A stretch of DNA of 47,579 bases from Nitrospirota bacterium. Lineage in GTDB: Bacteria; Nitrospirota; Thermodesulfovibrionia; UBA6902; JAJYJJ01. Below, in pieces: positions 25,172 to 33,730 of this stretch; the first letter of the stretch is position 1, and every line of letters begins with the position of its first letter. The notes below the pieces were generated by a model that worked only from the letters and a program-made list of their open reading frames with translations, searched no databases and had not been told where the DNA came from. A program made the position numbers and the translations under genes. The stretch covers positions 1-47,579 of the forward strand of contig JAJYJJ010000017.1 in NCBI GenBank assembly GCA_021789595.1. The letters run 5' to 3'.

Positions 25172-25708
25172 ATGCAGATTCCACAGCAGTGTAAACTCTT
25201 TGTTGGTCTGCTCACAAATGAGGTCTTTCTCTTTGATGAGATAAAGCAGGAGCTAAATGAGATATTCGGGCAGATAGACTTAGAAGGCCCTGTCTGGCCC
25301 TGGCAGCACACGGACTATTATTTAAAGGATATGGGGGACGACCTGAAAAGGAAGTTTCTGTTTTTCAAAAATCTGATAAGGCCGGAGGATATCTCCAGGA
25401 TAAAGATAAATACGATGGATATAGAGCAGAGGTTTTTGAGGAAGGATGGCGGCAGAAGGGTCAATATAGATCCGGGTTATATAGATTTTGCAAGGGTTGT
25501 CCTTGTGTCAAGCAAGGACTTTAGCCACAGGCTCTATCTCGGCCATGGCATATATGCAGAGGTGGCCCTCAGCTTTGTGAAGAAAGGTTATCAGCCCCTA
25601 CCTTATACATATCCTGATTTCCGCTCTGCTGAATACATAGAGCTTTTCGGCAGGGCAAGAGAACTCTATAGCGCCCAGATAAAGAGAGGCCAATCCGCAC
25701 AAGCCTAA
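25172..25708 (+). CDS. DUF4416 family protein
   Basis: A 178-residue soluble protein recognised by the DUF4416 pattern: KLFVGLLTNEVFLFDEI at the start, then FGQIDLEGPVWPWQHTDYY, KRKFLFFKNLIRPEDI, VNIDPGYIDFARVVL and YTYPDFRSAEYIELF near the end. The function of the family is not known to me; the name 'GTP-binding protein' sometimes attached to it has no support here, as no P-loop is visible. A ribosome-binding site ACGGAGG precedes the ATG. It is 18 nt downstream of the tlpA-like gene and probably ends that operon. Confidence 0.85.
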   Translation: MQIPQQCKLFVGLLTNEVFLFDEIKQELNEIFGQIDLEGPVWPWQHTDYYLKDMGDDLKRKFLFFKNLIRPEDISRIKINTMDIEQRFLRKDGGRRVNIDPGYIDFARVVLVSSKDFSHRLYLGHGIYAEVALSFVKKGYQPLPYTYPDFRSAEYIELFGRARELYSAQIKRGQSAQA

Positions 25709-25740
25709 ATTTCAAATTTATAGGTTACCTTATTTTTTTC

Positions 25741-25769
25741 TTGACAAATAATCAAAAATTTGATATTTA
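25741..25769 (+). promoter_or_regulatory. Promoter of small RNA candidate
   Basis: Perfect TTGACA (25741-25746), 17-nt spacer in very AT-rich DNA, TATTTA (25764-25769). No reading frame follows before the terminator at 25801-25848. Confidence 0.65.
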
Positions 25770-25775
25770 TATATC

Positions 25776-25848
25776 AATATAGTACCTCGTTACCTCCCCT
25801 GAGCTGCTGTCTTTCCCTCCCATAAAAGGACAGCAGCTTCTTTTTTTG
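25776..25848 (+). ncRNA. Candidate trans-acting small RNA with C-rich anti-SD motifs
   Basis: A transcript of about 73 nt is predicted from the promoter at 25741 and the intrinsic terminator ending near 25848. It holds a single-stranded TACCTCCCC (25790-25799) and a terminator loop CCCTCCCATAA (25815-25825). Both are complementary to GGAGG-type Shine-Dalgarno sequences. C-rich loops of this kind are the seed regions of known sRNAs such as RsaE/RoxS. No homology to a named RNA family is claimed. Confidence 0.6.
25801..25848 (+). terminator. Intrinsic terminator
   Basis: AGCTGCTGTC (25802-25811) pairs with GACAGCAGCT (25829-25838), extendable inward by three or so pairs, followed by TCTTTTTTT. 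It is strongly directional to the + strand, since the other side lacks a T-run. Confidence 0.85.
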
Positions 25849-25896
25849 TGGCTCTTTTCTCGGAGAGATGCTCCTTGAGAGGCAGGGATTGACATT

Positions 25897-26826
25897 CTAA
25901 CTGAGGACATCCCTTGCGGTCATTATATCGTTTTTTATCTGGAGCGATAGTTGCCCTGGCGTATCAAATCTTATCTCGTCCCTTATACGCCTTATAAAAT
26001 TCATCCTGAGTCTCTTGCCGATGAGATTGCCTGAGAAATCCAGTATATGAACCTCGTAGCTCATCTTTTCCTGGCCAAAGGTTGGATTCTTCCCTATGTT
26101 TGCAACACCCATGTATCTGTCTTTGTCAAAACTTACTGTGACTGCATAGACGCCTTCTTTCGGGACTATCTCATTGGGCGTAGTTATGTTTGCAGTTGGG
26201 ATGCCGAGGACAGATGCGCCTATCTTCCTCCCCTCAACCACAATGCCTTCTATGCTGTACGGCCTTCCGAGAAATCTTGCTGCCTTTTCGACATCACCTT
26301 TTAACAGGAGGCTTCTTATCTTAGAGCTGCTCACTATCTGGCCGTCTATCTTTACGGCATCAAGCACTGTGACCTTAAAGCCGTAGCCCTCTCCGAGTTT
26401 CTTTAGGAGCTCAGGCGTGCCTTTTCTCCCCTTTCCAAAGGAATAGTCGTGCCCAACAAATACCTCTCTGACACCAATCCTGTCAACGAGTATGTCCTTT
26501 ATAAACTCTTCAGGATGCTGGTCTGCAAACCTCTTGCTGAAGGATGCAAGGATTAACACATCAATACCGCATGCCCTTATCAGTCGCTCCTTCTCCTCGC
26601 TGGTCGTCAGAAGCCTTAGCGGCGTTGATGGTGCAACCACCTTTAATGGGTGCGGCTCAAAGGTAAATGCCATGGATGTCCCGTTGTTTTCCCTTGCCCT
26701 GCTTTCCACCATCTCAAAGATTGCCCGATGGCCAATGTGGACACCGTCGAAATTTCCTATGGTCAGGACAGGATAAGGGAATTTCCCCCTGAAATCTATT
26801 GCATCTATCCCCCTAATTACCTTCAT
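25897..26826 (-). CDS. ribF: Bifunctional riboflavin kinase / FAD synthetase
   Basis: A 309-residue enzyme that phosphorylates riboflavin to FMN and adenylylates FMN to FAD. The N-terminal FAD synthetase domain has TIGNFDGVHIGHRAIF with the nucleotidyl-transferase (G)HxGH-like motif. VFVGHDYSFGKGRKGTPELL and VSSSKIRSLL follow. The C-terminal riboflavin kinase domain (about 185-305) includes LGIPTANITTPNEIVPKEGVYAV. It overlaps the coaE gene by 14 nt and is the last gene of the - strand cluster. Confidence 0.95.
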   Translation of the reverse strand: MKVIRGIDAIDFRGKFPYPVLTIGNFDGVHIGHRAIFEMVESRARENNGTSMAFTFEPHPLKVVAPSTPLRLLTTSEEKERLIRACGIDVLILASFSKRFADQHPEEFIKDILVDRIGVREVFVGHDYSFGKGRKGTPELLKKLGEGYGFKVTVLDAVKIDGQIVSSSKIRSLLLKGDVEKAARFLGRPYSIEGIVVEGRKIGASVLGIPTANITTPNEIVPKEGVYAVTVSFDKDRYMGVANIGKNPTFGQEKMSYEVHILDFSGNLIGKRLRMNFIRRIRDEIRFDTPGQLSLQIKNDIMTARDVLS

Positions 26827-27412
26827 GCCTGACGCTCCTCAATCTATCAAAGACCTCTTTAACCTTTTCCCTCAGGACATCGATCGTGGAATTATTTTCG
26901 ATTACATAATCAGCGGCATCTATCTTTTCCTTTATAGACGATTGGTTCTCTATCCTGAGAAGGACATCCTCTCTCGAATAACCCTTTTCCTCCAATCTCT
27001 TTATCGCCCTTTCTTCATCCGCATATACAACAATGGTCATGTCAACCCTTTGATTGTAACCCTTTTCAAACAGCAATGGGACCTCGCAGATGACAATGGC
27101 CTCAGGGTCTTTTACGCTCCTTTTTATGTCTTCAATCCTGTCAAATACAATAGGATGGATTATGGCCTCAAGGGCTGTTTTCCTTTCCATGTCCCTGAAG
27201 ATGCACTCTGCAAGCCGTTTCTTGTTGAGCCTGCCTGCATCAAAATATTCCTCTCCAAAAGAGTTCCTTATCTTCTCAAGCACATCCTTACTTTCAAGTA
27301 TCTCATCAACTATGCCGTCTGAATCAATGGTTACGGCGCCGAGCTCCCTGAATATCTCAAGGACAGTGCTTTTCCCCATGCCAAAATTTCCTGTTAGTCC
27401 TACAAAGGGCAT
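26813..27412 (-). CDS. coaE: Dephospho-CoA kinase
   Basis: A 199-residue P-loop kinase catalysing the last step of coenzyme A synthesis. The P-loop is GNFGMGKST (residues 8-16), where most CoaE proteins have GSGKS; the lysine and threonine are kept. The acceptor region DSDGIVDEIL, HPIVFDRIE and EVPLLFEKG are family signatures. It overlaps ribF by 14 nt; pth ends 31 nt upstream in the same direction, so the three are probably one operon. Confidence 0.94.
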   Translation of the reverse strand: MPFVGLTGNFGMGKSTVLEIFRELGAVTIDSDGIVDEILESKDVLEKIRNSFGEEYFDAGRLNKKRLAECIFRDMERKTALEAIIHPIVFDRIEDIKRSVKDPEAIVICEVPLLFEKGYNQRVDMTIVVYADEERAIKRLEEKGYSREDVLLRIENQSSIKEKIDAADYVIENNSTIDVLREKVKEVFDRLRSVRHEGN

Positions 27413-27443
27413 AGGCAGTTACGCAGGAGATTGTTTCCTTGGA

Positions 27444-28001
27444 TTATGCATTGAATCTGTTCATTGCCGCACCAACTCCGTGTGTGAGTATAAACTCAAT
27501 TGCATCGGCTGCTACAGTGATGGATTCCCCTATCACATCATTGTCCTGTTTCGTGAAGCCCTCAAGGACATAATCCGATGCTGCAATCCCTGTTGGTCTT
27601 CCAACACCGATCCTTATCCTTATAAAGCTGTTTGTCCCGATGGCATTGATTATTGACTGGATACCCTTATGCCCTCCGGAAGAGCCCTTTTCCCTGATCC
27701 TCAATCTCCCTGTTTCCATATCTATGTCGTCATGGATGACTATAAGATTGTTTTCAGTAAGCCTGTGTGATTGCAGTGCTGCCCTGACTGCAACACCACT
27801 AAGGTTCATAAAGGTGAGGGGTTCGATGAGGATGACCTCAGCATCGTCTATAAAACCCTTGCCGTAGAGATAGCCTTCTGCCCTGTTTTTCAGCAGGACT
27901 TTATGCCTTGATGCAAGGGCCTCAATGACCATAAAACCAATATTATGACGCGTCCTTGAATACCTGCGGCCTGGATTGCCAAGACCTACAATTGCCCACA
28001 A
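27444..28001 (-). CDS. pth: Peptidyl-tRNA hydrolase
   Basis: A 185-residue enzyme that recycles peptidyl-tRNA dropped from ribosomes. All catalytic signatures are visible: GLGNPGRRYSRTRHNIGF with the active His near 20, the substrate-binding FMNLSGVAVRAAL, and VIHDDIDMETGRLRI with the catalytic Asp. GGHKGIQSIINAIG follows. It lies 9 nt downstream of rplY in the same orientation, the common prs-rplY-pth order of many bacteria. Confidence 0.96.
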   Translation of the reverse strand: MWAIVGLGNPGRRYSRTRHNIGFMVIEALASRHKVLLKNRAEGYLYGKGFIDDAEVILIEPLTFMNLSGVAVRAALQSHRLTENNLIVIHDDIDMETGRLRIREKGSSGGHKGIQSIINAIGTNSFIRIRIGVGRPTGIAASDYVLEGFTKQDNDVIGESITVAADAIEFILTHGVGAAMNRFNA

Positions 28002-28010
28002 TGTAACCGT

Positions 28011-28667
28011 CTATTTCTCCTCTTCTACCTCTTCCTTCTTTGCCTTCTTTATGACCTCGGGCTCCTTTATCTCCTCGGCAGGTGCTGCAGGAGCAGCCTC
28101 TTCAACAATAGGCGATGTTATTGTAAGAACTACCTCCTCTGGTTCTGCCACTATCCTCAGGTCCTCTTTAACTACAAGGTCTCTGACATGGATAGAATGG
28201 CCTATCTCTACCCCTGATATATCCACTTCTATCTTATCAGGTATATGTGTTGGCAGGCATTCGATCTCAACCTCTCTCATCTGATGCTGGAGAATGCCGC
28301 CATTTTTTACTCCAGGGGAGTCCTTGACAAGGGCAATAGGAACTGTAATCCGTATCTTATTTTCAAGCGATACCTCTATAAAATCTGCATGGAGCAGTTC
28401 TCCTCTGATCGGGTCTATCTGATAATCCTTTATCAGCGCCCAATGCTCAGTCGTGTCTTCGCCCCTCTGAAGCACAAGGTTTATGAGTGTATGTTCGCCA
28501 ATGCCTGAATTAAGAAGGCTGGAAACCCCCTTGGACTGAAGTCTTATTGAGGTAGATTTGCCATCTCTGTAAAGCACGGCAGGTATCATGCCCTGCATCC
28601 TCAGTTTCCTTGCAACTCCTTTACCAGCAGCAGGTCTTTCCTCTGCCTTGATTATAATCTTTTCCAT
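28011..28667 (-). CDS. rplY: 50S ribosomal protein L25/Ctc
   Basis: A 218-residue long-form (TL5/CTC) L25 that binds 5S rRNA. The start at 28667 (MEKIIIKAEERPAAGKG) is chosen because AGGAGG sits a few bases upstream; an in-frame extension to 28733 would overlap prs. The L25 domain covers about 1-95 and the TL5 beta domain about 100-185 (VPIALVKDSPGVKNGGIL). A charged Ala/Pro/Glu/Lys tail completes the protein. It is part of the prs-rplY-pth cluster. Confidence 0.95.
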   Translation of the reverse strand: MEKIIIKAEERPAAGKGVARKLRMQGMIPAVLYRDGKSTSIRLQSKGVSSLLNSGIGEHTLINLVLQRGEDTTEHWALIKDYQIDPIRGELLHADFIEVSLENKIRITVPIALVKDSPGVKNGGILQHQMREVEIECLPTHIPDKIEVDISGVEIGHSIHVRDLVVKEDLRIVAEPEEVVLTITSPIVEEAAPAAPAEEIKEPEVIKKAKKEEVEEEK

Positions 28668-28725
28668 ATCTAACCTCCTGAATAGATATTTGTGGTCTGC
28701 ATTGATACTTCGTTTATCCTGATTA

Positions 28726-29667
28726 TCATACAAAGAGCGAGCTTATAGAAGACTCCTCGTGTATCCTCTTTATGGCCTCTCCAAGAAGTGGAGCAACAGA
28801 CAGCACTGTAAGTTTTTCACACTGTTGTTTTTTGCTGTCAAGCGGTATGGTGTTTGTAACAATCACCTCATCGAGTTCTGAACTGTTTAGTCTTTCAATG
28901 GCCGGGCCTGACAGCACAGCATGCGTGCACGCTGCAAATATCCTTCTGGCTCCCTTCTCCCTTATCGCTGATACTGCCTGGGTTATGGTACCTGCTGTGT
29001 CTATCATATCATCGAGAAGGAGGGCGTTTTTACCCTTTACATCTCCAATAACATTCATTACCTCTGAGATATTTGCAGCCTCCCTCCGTTTATCTATTAT
29101 TGCAAGCGATGCCTGTAGCCTCTTTGCAAATGCCCTTGCCCGCTCAACACCCCCTGCATCAGGGGAAACAACAACTATATCCTCCAGATGCCGTCCATTT
29201 ATATATTCAAGCAGAACAGGAGCAGCATACAGGTGGTCAACAGGTATATCAAAAAATCCTTGGATCTGCGCTGCATGTAAGTCAATAGTAAGGATCCTGT
29301 TTGCACCTGATGCGGTTATGAGGTCTGCCACAAGTTTTGCAGATATGGGAACCCTCGGCTGCACCTTCCTGTCCTGCCGCGCATAGCCATAGTATGTTAT
29401 AACAGCAGTTATCCTCCTTGCCGAGGCCCGCTTGAGTGCATCTATCATCAATAACAGCTCCATGAGATTATGATTCACAGGGGCGCAGGTTGGCTGAATA
29501 ACGAATGTATCGGTTCCTCTCACATTCTCGTTTATCCGAACCATTATCTCGCCGTCGCTAAAGGTCCCGACTGTTGCGTCACCAACATGGATAGCCAAGC
29601 ACCCTGCAACCTCAGCAGCCAATGCCCTGTTTGAGTTTCCTGTAAAAAGTTTTATACCCTCTGGCAT
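28726..29667 (-). CDS. prs: Ribose-phosphate pyrophosphokinase
   Basis: A 313-residue PRPP synthetase making 5-phosphoribosyl diphosphate from ribose-5-phosphate and ATP for nucleotide, His and Trp synthesis. Signatures are [36 protein letters not shown], the catalytic flexible loop [17 protein letters not shown], the PP loop [15 protein letters not shown] and the ribose-5-P loop [13 protein letters not shown]. The hxlA-hxlB pair 7 kb away could supply its pentose substrate. tRNA-Gln precedes it on the same strand. Confidence 0.97.
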   Translation of the reverse strand: MPEGIKLFTGNSNRALAAEVAGCLAIHVGDATVGTFSDGEIMVRINENVRGTDTFVIQPTCAPVNHNLMELLLMIDALKRASARRITAVITYYGYARQDRKVQPRVPISAKLVADLITASGANRILTIDLHAAQIQGFFDIPVDHLYAAPVLLEYINGRHLEDIVVVSPDAGGVERARAFAKRLQASLAIIDKRREAANISEVMNVIGDVKGKNALLLDDMIDTAGTITQAVSAIREKGARRIFAACTHAVLSGPAIERLNSSELDEVIVTNTIPLDSKKQQCEKLTVLSVAPLLGEAIKRIHEESSISSLFV

Positions 29668-29705
29668 TATACCTCCCCTCTAAATCCTGCAATACAAAAT
29701 ACACA

Positions 29706-29780
29706 TGGCTGGGGCGGGAGGATTCGAACCTCCACATGGGAGATCCAAAGTCTCCTGACTTGCCGTTTGTCTACGCCCCA
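29706..29780 (-). tRNA. tRNA-Gln(UUG)
   Basis: On the - strand a full cloverleaf is visible: acceptor TGGGGCG/CGCCCCA, D-arm, anticodon stem GGAGA/TCTCC with loop CTTTGGA (anticodon TTG), T-arm GGAGG TTCGAAT CCTCC, discriminator G and encoded CCA. The length is 75 nt. It lies between ispE and prs in the same orientation and may be cotranscribed with them. Confidence 0.95.
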
Positions 29781-29784
29781 ATCC

Positions 29785-30642
29785 TCATCCAAGCGTTCTA
29801 ACTACCCTGTTCCAGTGGTTTGTAAATGCCTTTGATGCCCTGATTGCATCCTTGCTGCCTTTAAAGAGACCAAAAACAGTGGAGCCGCTTCCGCTCATGA
29901 CTGCACCCAATGCCCCTGTTTTTAGAAGCATGCACTTGATCCTCTTTATCACAGGATAACGCCTAAAAACAGCATCTTCAAGGTCGTTAAAGATTCCCTC
30001 AGAGACAACCGATAAGTCGCCGTTTTCAATGGCTTTAATAAAAAGCTTTGTATTATCGCCCTTAGCAGTATTCTTTGTCAACCCTGATTCAACAAGGCCG
30101 TTATTGAAGTTCTCATACGCCCATCTTGAGGACACAGATGGGTTTGGCTTTACAAGAAGGAGACAGAAAGAGCGGCCAGCCTTCAATGCCTTTACCCTCT
30201 CCCCGCGGCCACTTATAATGGCGATGGGACTGTTAAAAAAGAACGGTATATCAGAGCCTATACTTTCAGAGAGTTTTGAAAGCCTGCCTTTGCTAAGGCC
30301 AAGACCCCATAGTCTATTCAACCCTTCAAGTGCGGATGCTGCATCTGAGCTTCCACCGCCAAGCCCAGCCCCTATTGGAATAGCCTTTTTTATCCTTATA
30401 CATGCACCGTTCTTTACTCCGCAGCCTTCCCTTAACAGGATAGCGGCCTTATACACAAGATTTTTATTAAGAGGTATGTCTTCAGAGCATTCTATTATAA
30501 TGGAGTCAGCCTTTTTGAAGGTAAGCGTGTCATACAGGTCAATCATCTGCATGACACTGACTATGTTGTGGTAGCCGTCATCCCTTCTGCCCAGGACATT
30601 GAGAAACCAGTTAATCTTGGCAGGGGCCTTAAGGGTAAACAT
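29785..30642 (-). CDS. ispE: 4-diphosphocytidyl-2-C-methyl-D-erythritol kinase
   Basis: A 285-residue GHMP kinase of the non-mevalonate (MEP) isoprenoid pathway. The start LKAPAKINWFLNVLGRRDDGYHNI is typical of IspE. The GHMP ATP loop is IPIGAGLGGGSSDAASAL at about 90-107. SIGSDIPFFF and the C-terminal GALGAVMSGSGSTVFGLF complete the family. It lies 4 nt upstream of tRNA-Gln and follows the TPR lipoprotein gene by 6 nt. Confidence 0.95.
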   Translation of the reverse strand: MFTLKAPAKINWFLNVLGRRDDGYHNIVSVMQMIDLYDTLTFKKADSIIIECSEDIPLNKNLVYKAAILLREGCGVKNGACIRIKKAIPIGAGLGGGSSDAASALEGLNRLWGLGLSKGRLSKLSESIGSDIPFFFNSPIAIISGRGERVKALKAGRSFCLLLVKPNPSVSSRWAYENFNNGLVESGLTKNTAKGDNTKLFIKAIENGDLSVVSEGIFNDLEDAVFRRYPVIKRIKCMLLKTGALGAVMSGSGSTVFGLFKGSKDAIRASKAFTNHWNRVVRTLG

Positions 30643-30648
30643 ATCTGT

Positions 30649-32331
30649 CTACTTTATATTCTTGAGCTTCTCCTGCACCCTGAGTTTCAGCCCTTCTTCC
30701 TTCTCCTCAAATCTTATGGCATTCTTGTAGGCTTCTATGGCCTCTTTTTTCATGCCCTTTTTAAGATATATGTCTCCGAGGTGTTCAAGGAGTACAGGGT
30801 CGTCCTTTGTTATCTGCACAGCCCTGAGCATCTCCCTTAGTGCATCGTCATAAAGGCCATTCTGATAATATACCCACGCAAGGCTGTCAAGGATATAGCC
30901 CCTGTCGGGCTTTATTGAAAGGGCCTTTTTCACAAGGGAAAGTGCCTCATCGAGGTGTATGCCCTTTTCTGCGTATGAGTAGCCGAGGAAGTTAAGGGCA
31001 TCTGCATTATCTGGATTAAGCTCAATAGCCTTTTTTGCCATGGCAACCATCTCGTCGAACCTGCCCAGCTTTTCATACAGGACGGCAAGCTCGAAATAAA
31101 GTTCATCATCCTTTGGCAGGATAGAGATACCTCTGTTCAGTGTTTCTTCTGCCTTTTTATAGTCTTTTTTCTGGGTATATGATAGGCTGAGGGATATATA
31201 TAAATCTGGATTTTTTGTCTCAAAGCTCAATGCCTCATCGTATATCTTTATGGCGTCATCTACCCTGTTGACCTTAACATAGAGGTAGCCTATCTGAAGG
31301 TATGCATTGATATCCTTAGGATTAATCTCAATGACCTTCTTGAACTCCTCTATTGCATCATTGTATCTTTTCATCTCTTCAAATATAACCCCAAGGTAAT
31401 ATCTTAATCTCGGATCCTTTGGCCTTGCCTCTATCACAAGCCTTAACTCCTCAATAGCCTTTTCATACTGATGGTCGTCTGCATACAGGAGGGCCATCCT
31501 TAGATGGACATCTATATTTGTCGGTTCCTGATTTATTATATTCCTGTACTGCTCGAGTGCCTTTCCGAATGACTTCTGTTTTATATAGACCTGGGCAAGC
31601 CGCTGCTTTGTATCTGTATTGTGCGGGTTTAGCCTTAGTGCATTACTATACATCTCTACAGCCTTGTCATACTTCTCCTCTGATTCATATACAATACCGA
31701 GACTGATATAGGCAGATTCAAATTCAGGCCTGAGTTCTATCACCCTCTTGAAATACTCAGATGCTGCATCAAACCTCTTCATCTCCAGATTTATTACACC
31801 AAGATAATAGATGGCCATAACATTGTCCTTATCGATATCAAGGAGCTTTTTTAGTATATTTGAGGCGTCGTCATATCTGTCCATAGAGGCATAGATTGTG
31901 CCGAGGAAGATATAAGGCTCAGTCTTTTTTGGCTCAAGCCTTATAACACGGTTGTATATATCAATAGCCTCCTGCTTTTTCTGCTGACTGTTATACAGTC
32001 CTCCAAGGAGAAGCAATGCAGGGATGTAGTCTGGGTTTTTCTTTACTGTATCTTCAATAAGGGAAGTGGCCTCGGCGACCTTGCCTGTCCTTATAAGCAG
32101 AGCGCCTATCTCTGTTTTAAGATACGGAGAATTGGGGTCAATCTCAATGGCCTTTTTATATTCCTCTACAGCCTTTTCCCACTGTCCCTCTATCTCAGCC
32201 TGATAGCCGAGGATGAAGTGATAATATGCCTGCCTCGGTGGAGGCGGTGTTTCTACGGGCATCTTTGCTGCGGTTGAACAGGCAGAAAGAACAGACAGCG
32301 AAACAATCATTGCAATAATTCTAAAGTTCAT
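30649..32331 (-). CDS. Multi-TPR lipoprotein
   Basis: A 560-residue outer-envelope protein. The signal peptide ends in lipobox LSAC (Cys18). About fifteen TPR units fill the rest, e.g. AVEEYKKAIEIDPNSPYLK, AIDIYNRVIRLEPKKTEPY, AIEEFKKVIEINPKDINAY and ALREMLRAVQITKDDPVLL. Such scaffolds bind other envelope or secretion proteins; the partner cannot be read here. No Shine-Dalgarno is seen and the -10 box ends 5 nt before the ATG, so the mRNA is probably leaderless. It is the first gene of the cluster running into ispE, prs, rplY and pth. Confidence 0.88.
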   Translation of the reverse strand: MNFRIIAMIVSLSVLSACSTAAKMPVETPPPPRQAYYHFILGYQAEIEGQWEKAVEEYKKAIEIDPNSPYLKTEIGALLIRTGKVAEATSLIEDTVKKNPDYIPALLLLGGLYNSQQKKQEAIDIYNRVIRLEPKKTEPYIFLGTIYASMDRYDDASNILKKLLDIDKDNVMAIYYLGVINLEMKRFDAASEYFKRVIELRPEFESAYISLGIVYESEEKYDKAVEMYSNALRLNPHNTDTKQRLAQVYIKQKSFGKALEQYRNIINQEPTNIDVHLRMALLYADDHQYEKAIEELRLVIEARPKDPRLRYYLGVIFEEMKRYNDAIEEFKKVIEINPKDINAYLQIGYLYVKVNRVDDAIKIYDEALSFETKNPDLYISLSLSYTQKKDYKKAEETLNRGISILPKDDELYFELAVLYEKLGRFDEMVAMAKKAIELNPDNADALNFLGYSYAEKGIHLDEALSLVKKALSIKPDRGYILDSLAWVYYQNGLYDDALREMLRAVQITKDDPVLLEHLGDIYLKKGMKKEAIEAYKNAIRFEEKEEGLKLRVQEKLKNIK

Positions 32332-32336
32332 AGACT

Positions 32337-32366
32337 ATTATGGCATAAACAGAGATGATCAGTAAA
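32337..32366 (-). promoter_or_regulatory. Promoter of TPR-lipoprotein gene, predicted leaderless
   Basis: On the - strand: TTTACT (32361-32366), 18-nt spacer, CATAAT (32337-32342), then ATG after 5 nt at 32331. It is divergent from the trmFO promoter in a 70-nt gap. Confidence 0.6.
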
Positions 32367-32390
32367 CAAGTCTTTAAACAGTTGTTATAC

Positions 32391-32396
32391 TATAAT
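32391..32396 (+). promoter_or_regulatory. -10 box of trmFO, predicted leaderless
   Basis: Perfect TATAAT ends 5 nt before the ATG at 32402; no Shine-Dalgarno. No convincing -35 is seen at the proper spacing. An alternative TATACT overlaps at 32386-32391. Confidence 0.55.
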
Positions 32397-32401
32397 ATAC
32401 G

Positions 32402-33721
32402 ATGGCTCAAGAACTTATTATCATAGGCGGCGGCCTTGCCGGCTCTGAGGCAGCATGGCAGGCATCCAGAAGGGGATTGAAGATAAGACTCTATGAGATG
32501 CGGCCCAATAAGCTTACCTCTGCACATAAGACCAAATTTTTAGCAGAGCTTGTATGTTCAAACTCGTTTCGCTCCAACAGCATTTACAATGCCGTGGGAC
32601 TACTCAAAGAGGAGATGAGGATGGCAGATTCCCTGATAATGAGGGCAGCAGATAGGGCAATGCTCCCTGCGGGCTCTGCCCTTGCTGTTCAAAGGGACTC
32701 CTTCTCTATGATGATTACAGAGACCATTGAGGGAGATCCGAATATAGAGGTGATACGGGAAGAGGTTAAAGAACTGCCGGGGGATGGTATCATGGGTATC
32801 ATAATAATCGCTACAGGGCCATTAACATCAGAGGCAATGGCAGGAGAAATAGCCCGACTTACAGGGAGTGAATACCTTTATTTCTATGACGCCATCTCGC
32901 CTATAATTGATGCAGAAAGTATCGACATGTCAAATGTATTCAGGGCATCACGCTATGGCAAAGGTGGAGACGACTATCTGAACCTTCCAATGACGGAGGA
33001 GCAATACGATGCATTTTACAATGCCATGATAAAGGCAGAGAAGGTGCCTATAAGGGCATTTGAGGAAGAAAGGGTCTTTGAGGGATGCATGCCCATAGAG
33101 ATAATGGCGTCAAGGGGAAAGAACACATTGAGATTTGGGCCGATGAAGCCTGTTGGTCTTATAGACCCAGGGACTAAAAGGCAGCCATATGCAGTTGTAC
33201 AACTGAGGGCTGAGAATGCCTTTTTCACAGCCTATAACATCGTTGGCTTTCAAACAAGGCTGAAACGGGCTGAGCAGAAAAGGGTCTTCGGCATGATACC
33301 AGGGCTTGAGAGGGCAGAGTTCATGCGGTTTGGGAGTCTGCACAGGAATACATACATAAATTCCCCCTTATATCTGGAAGATACCCTCCAGTTCAAGGCT
33401 TATCCCAACATCCTTCTTTCAGGGCAGATAACAGGGGTTGAGGGATATGTTGAATCTGCTTCTATGGGGCTTATTGCCGGGATAAATGCATATAGATTAA
33501 TGAACGAAAAACCATTAATAATCCCGCCATCCACAACCGCCCACGGTGCACTGATCAGACACATAACATTATCAGACCCAAAAAACTTCCAGCCCTCAAA
33601 TATAAACTTTGGCCTTATGCCGCCTCTTGTGGAAAGGATAAAGGATAAGATGGAGAGATGTAAGAGGCTTTCGGAAAGGGCGATTATGGATTGGGAGCAA
33701 TATCTAACTTCTATAACATGA
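32402..33721 (+). CDS. trmFO: Methylenetetrahydrofolate-tRNA-(uracil-5-)-methyltransferase
   Basis: A 439-residue FAD and folate-dependent enzyme making m5U54 in the T-loop of tRNA. The FAD-binding N-terminus is IIGGGLAGSEAAWQASRRG. Further family blocks are LYEMRPNKLTSAHKT, LAELVCSNSFRSNS with the conserved Cys, YFYDAISPII, FEGCMPIEIMASRG and ILLSGQITGVEGYVESAS. The xerC gene follows, as in the trmFO-xerC(-hslVU) order of many bacteria; hslVU is missing here. Confidence 0.96.
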   Translation: MAQELIIIGGGLAGSEAAWQASRRGLKIRLYEMRPNKLTSAHKTKFLAELVCSNSFRSNSIYNAVGLLKEEMRMADSLIMRAADRAMLPAGSALAVQRDSFSMMITETIEGDPNIEVIREEVKELPGDGIMGIIIIATGPLTSEAMAGEIARLTGSEYLYFYDAISPIIDAESIDMSNVFRASRYGKGGDDYLNLPMTEEQYDAFYNAMIKAEKVPIRAFEEERVFEGCMPIEIMASRGKNTLRFGPMKPVGLIDPGTKRQPYAVVQLRAENAFFTAYNIVGFQTRLKRAEQKRVFGMIPGLERAEFMRFGSLHRNTYINSPLYLEDTLQFKAYPNILLSGQITGVEGYVESASMGLIAGINAYRLMNEKPLIIPPSTTAHGALIRHITLSDPKNFQPSNINFGLMPPLVERIKDKMERCKRLSERAIMDWEQYLTSIT

Positions 33722-33730
33722 GGCTTAGGA

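Noticed and set aside
26825-27322. 165-codon open frame on the + strand
   Set aside because: Antisense to coaE; no start signal or domain.
28772-29386. 204-codon open frame on the + strand
   Set aside because: Antisense to prs, whose PRPP-synthetase motifs are complete.
30029-30574. 181-codon open frame on the + strand
   Set aside because: Antisense to ispE with its intact GHMP motifs.
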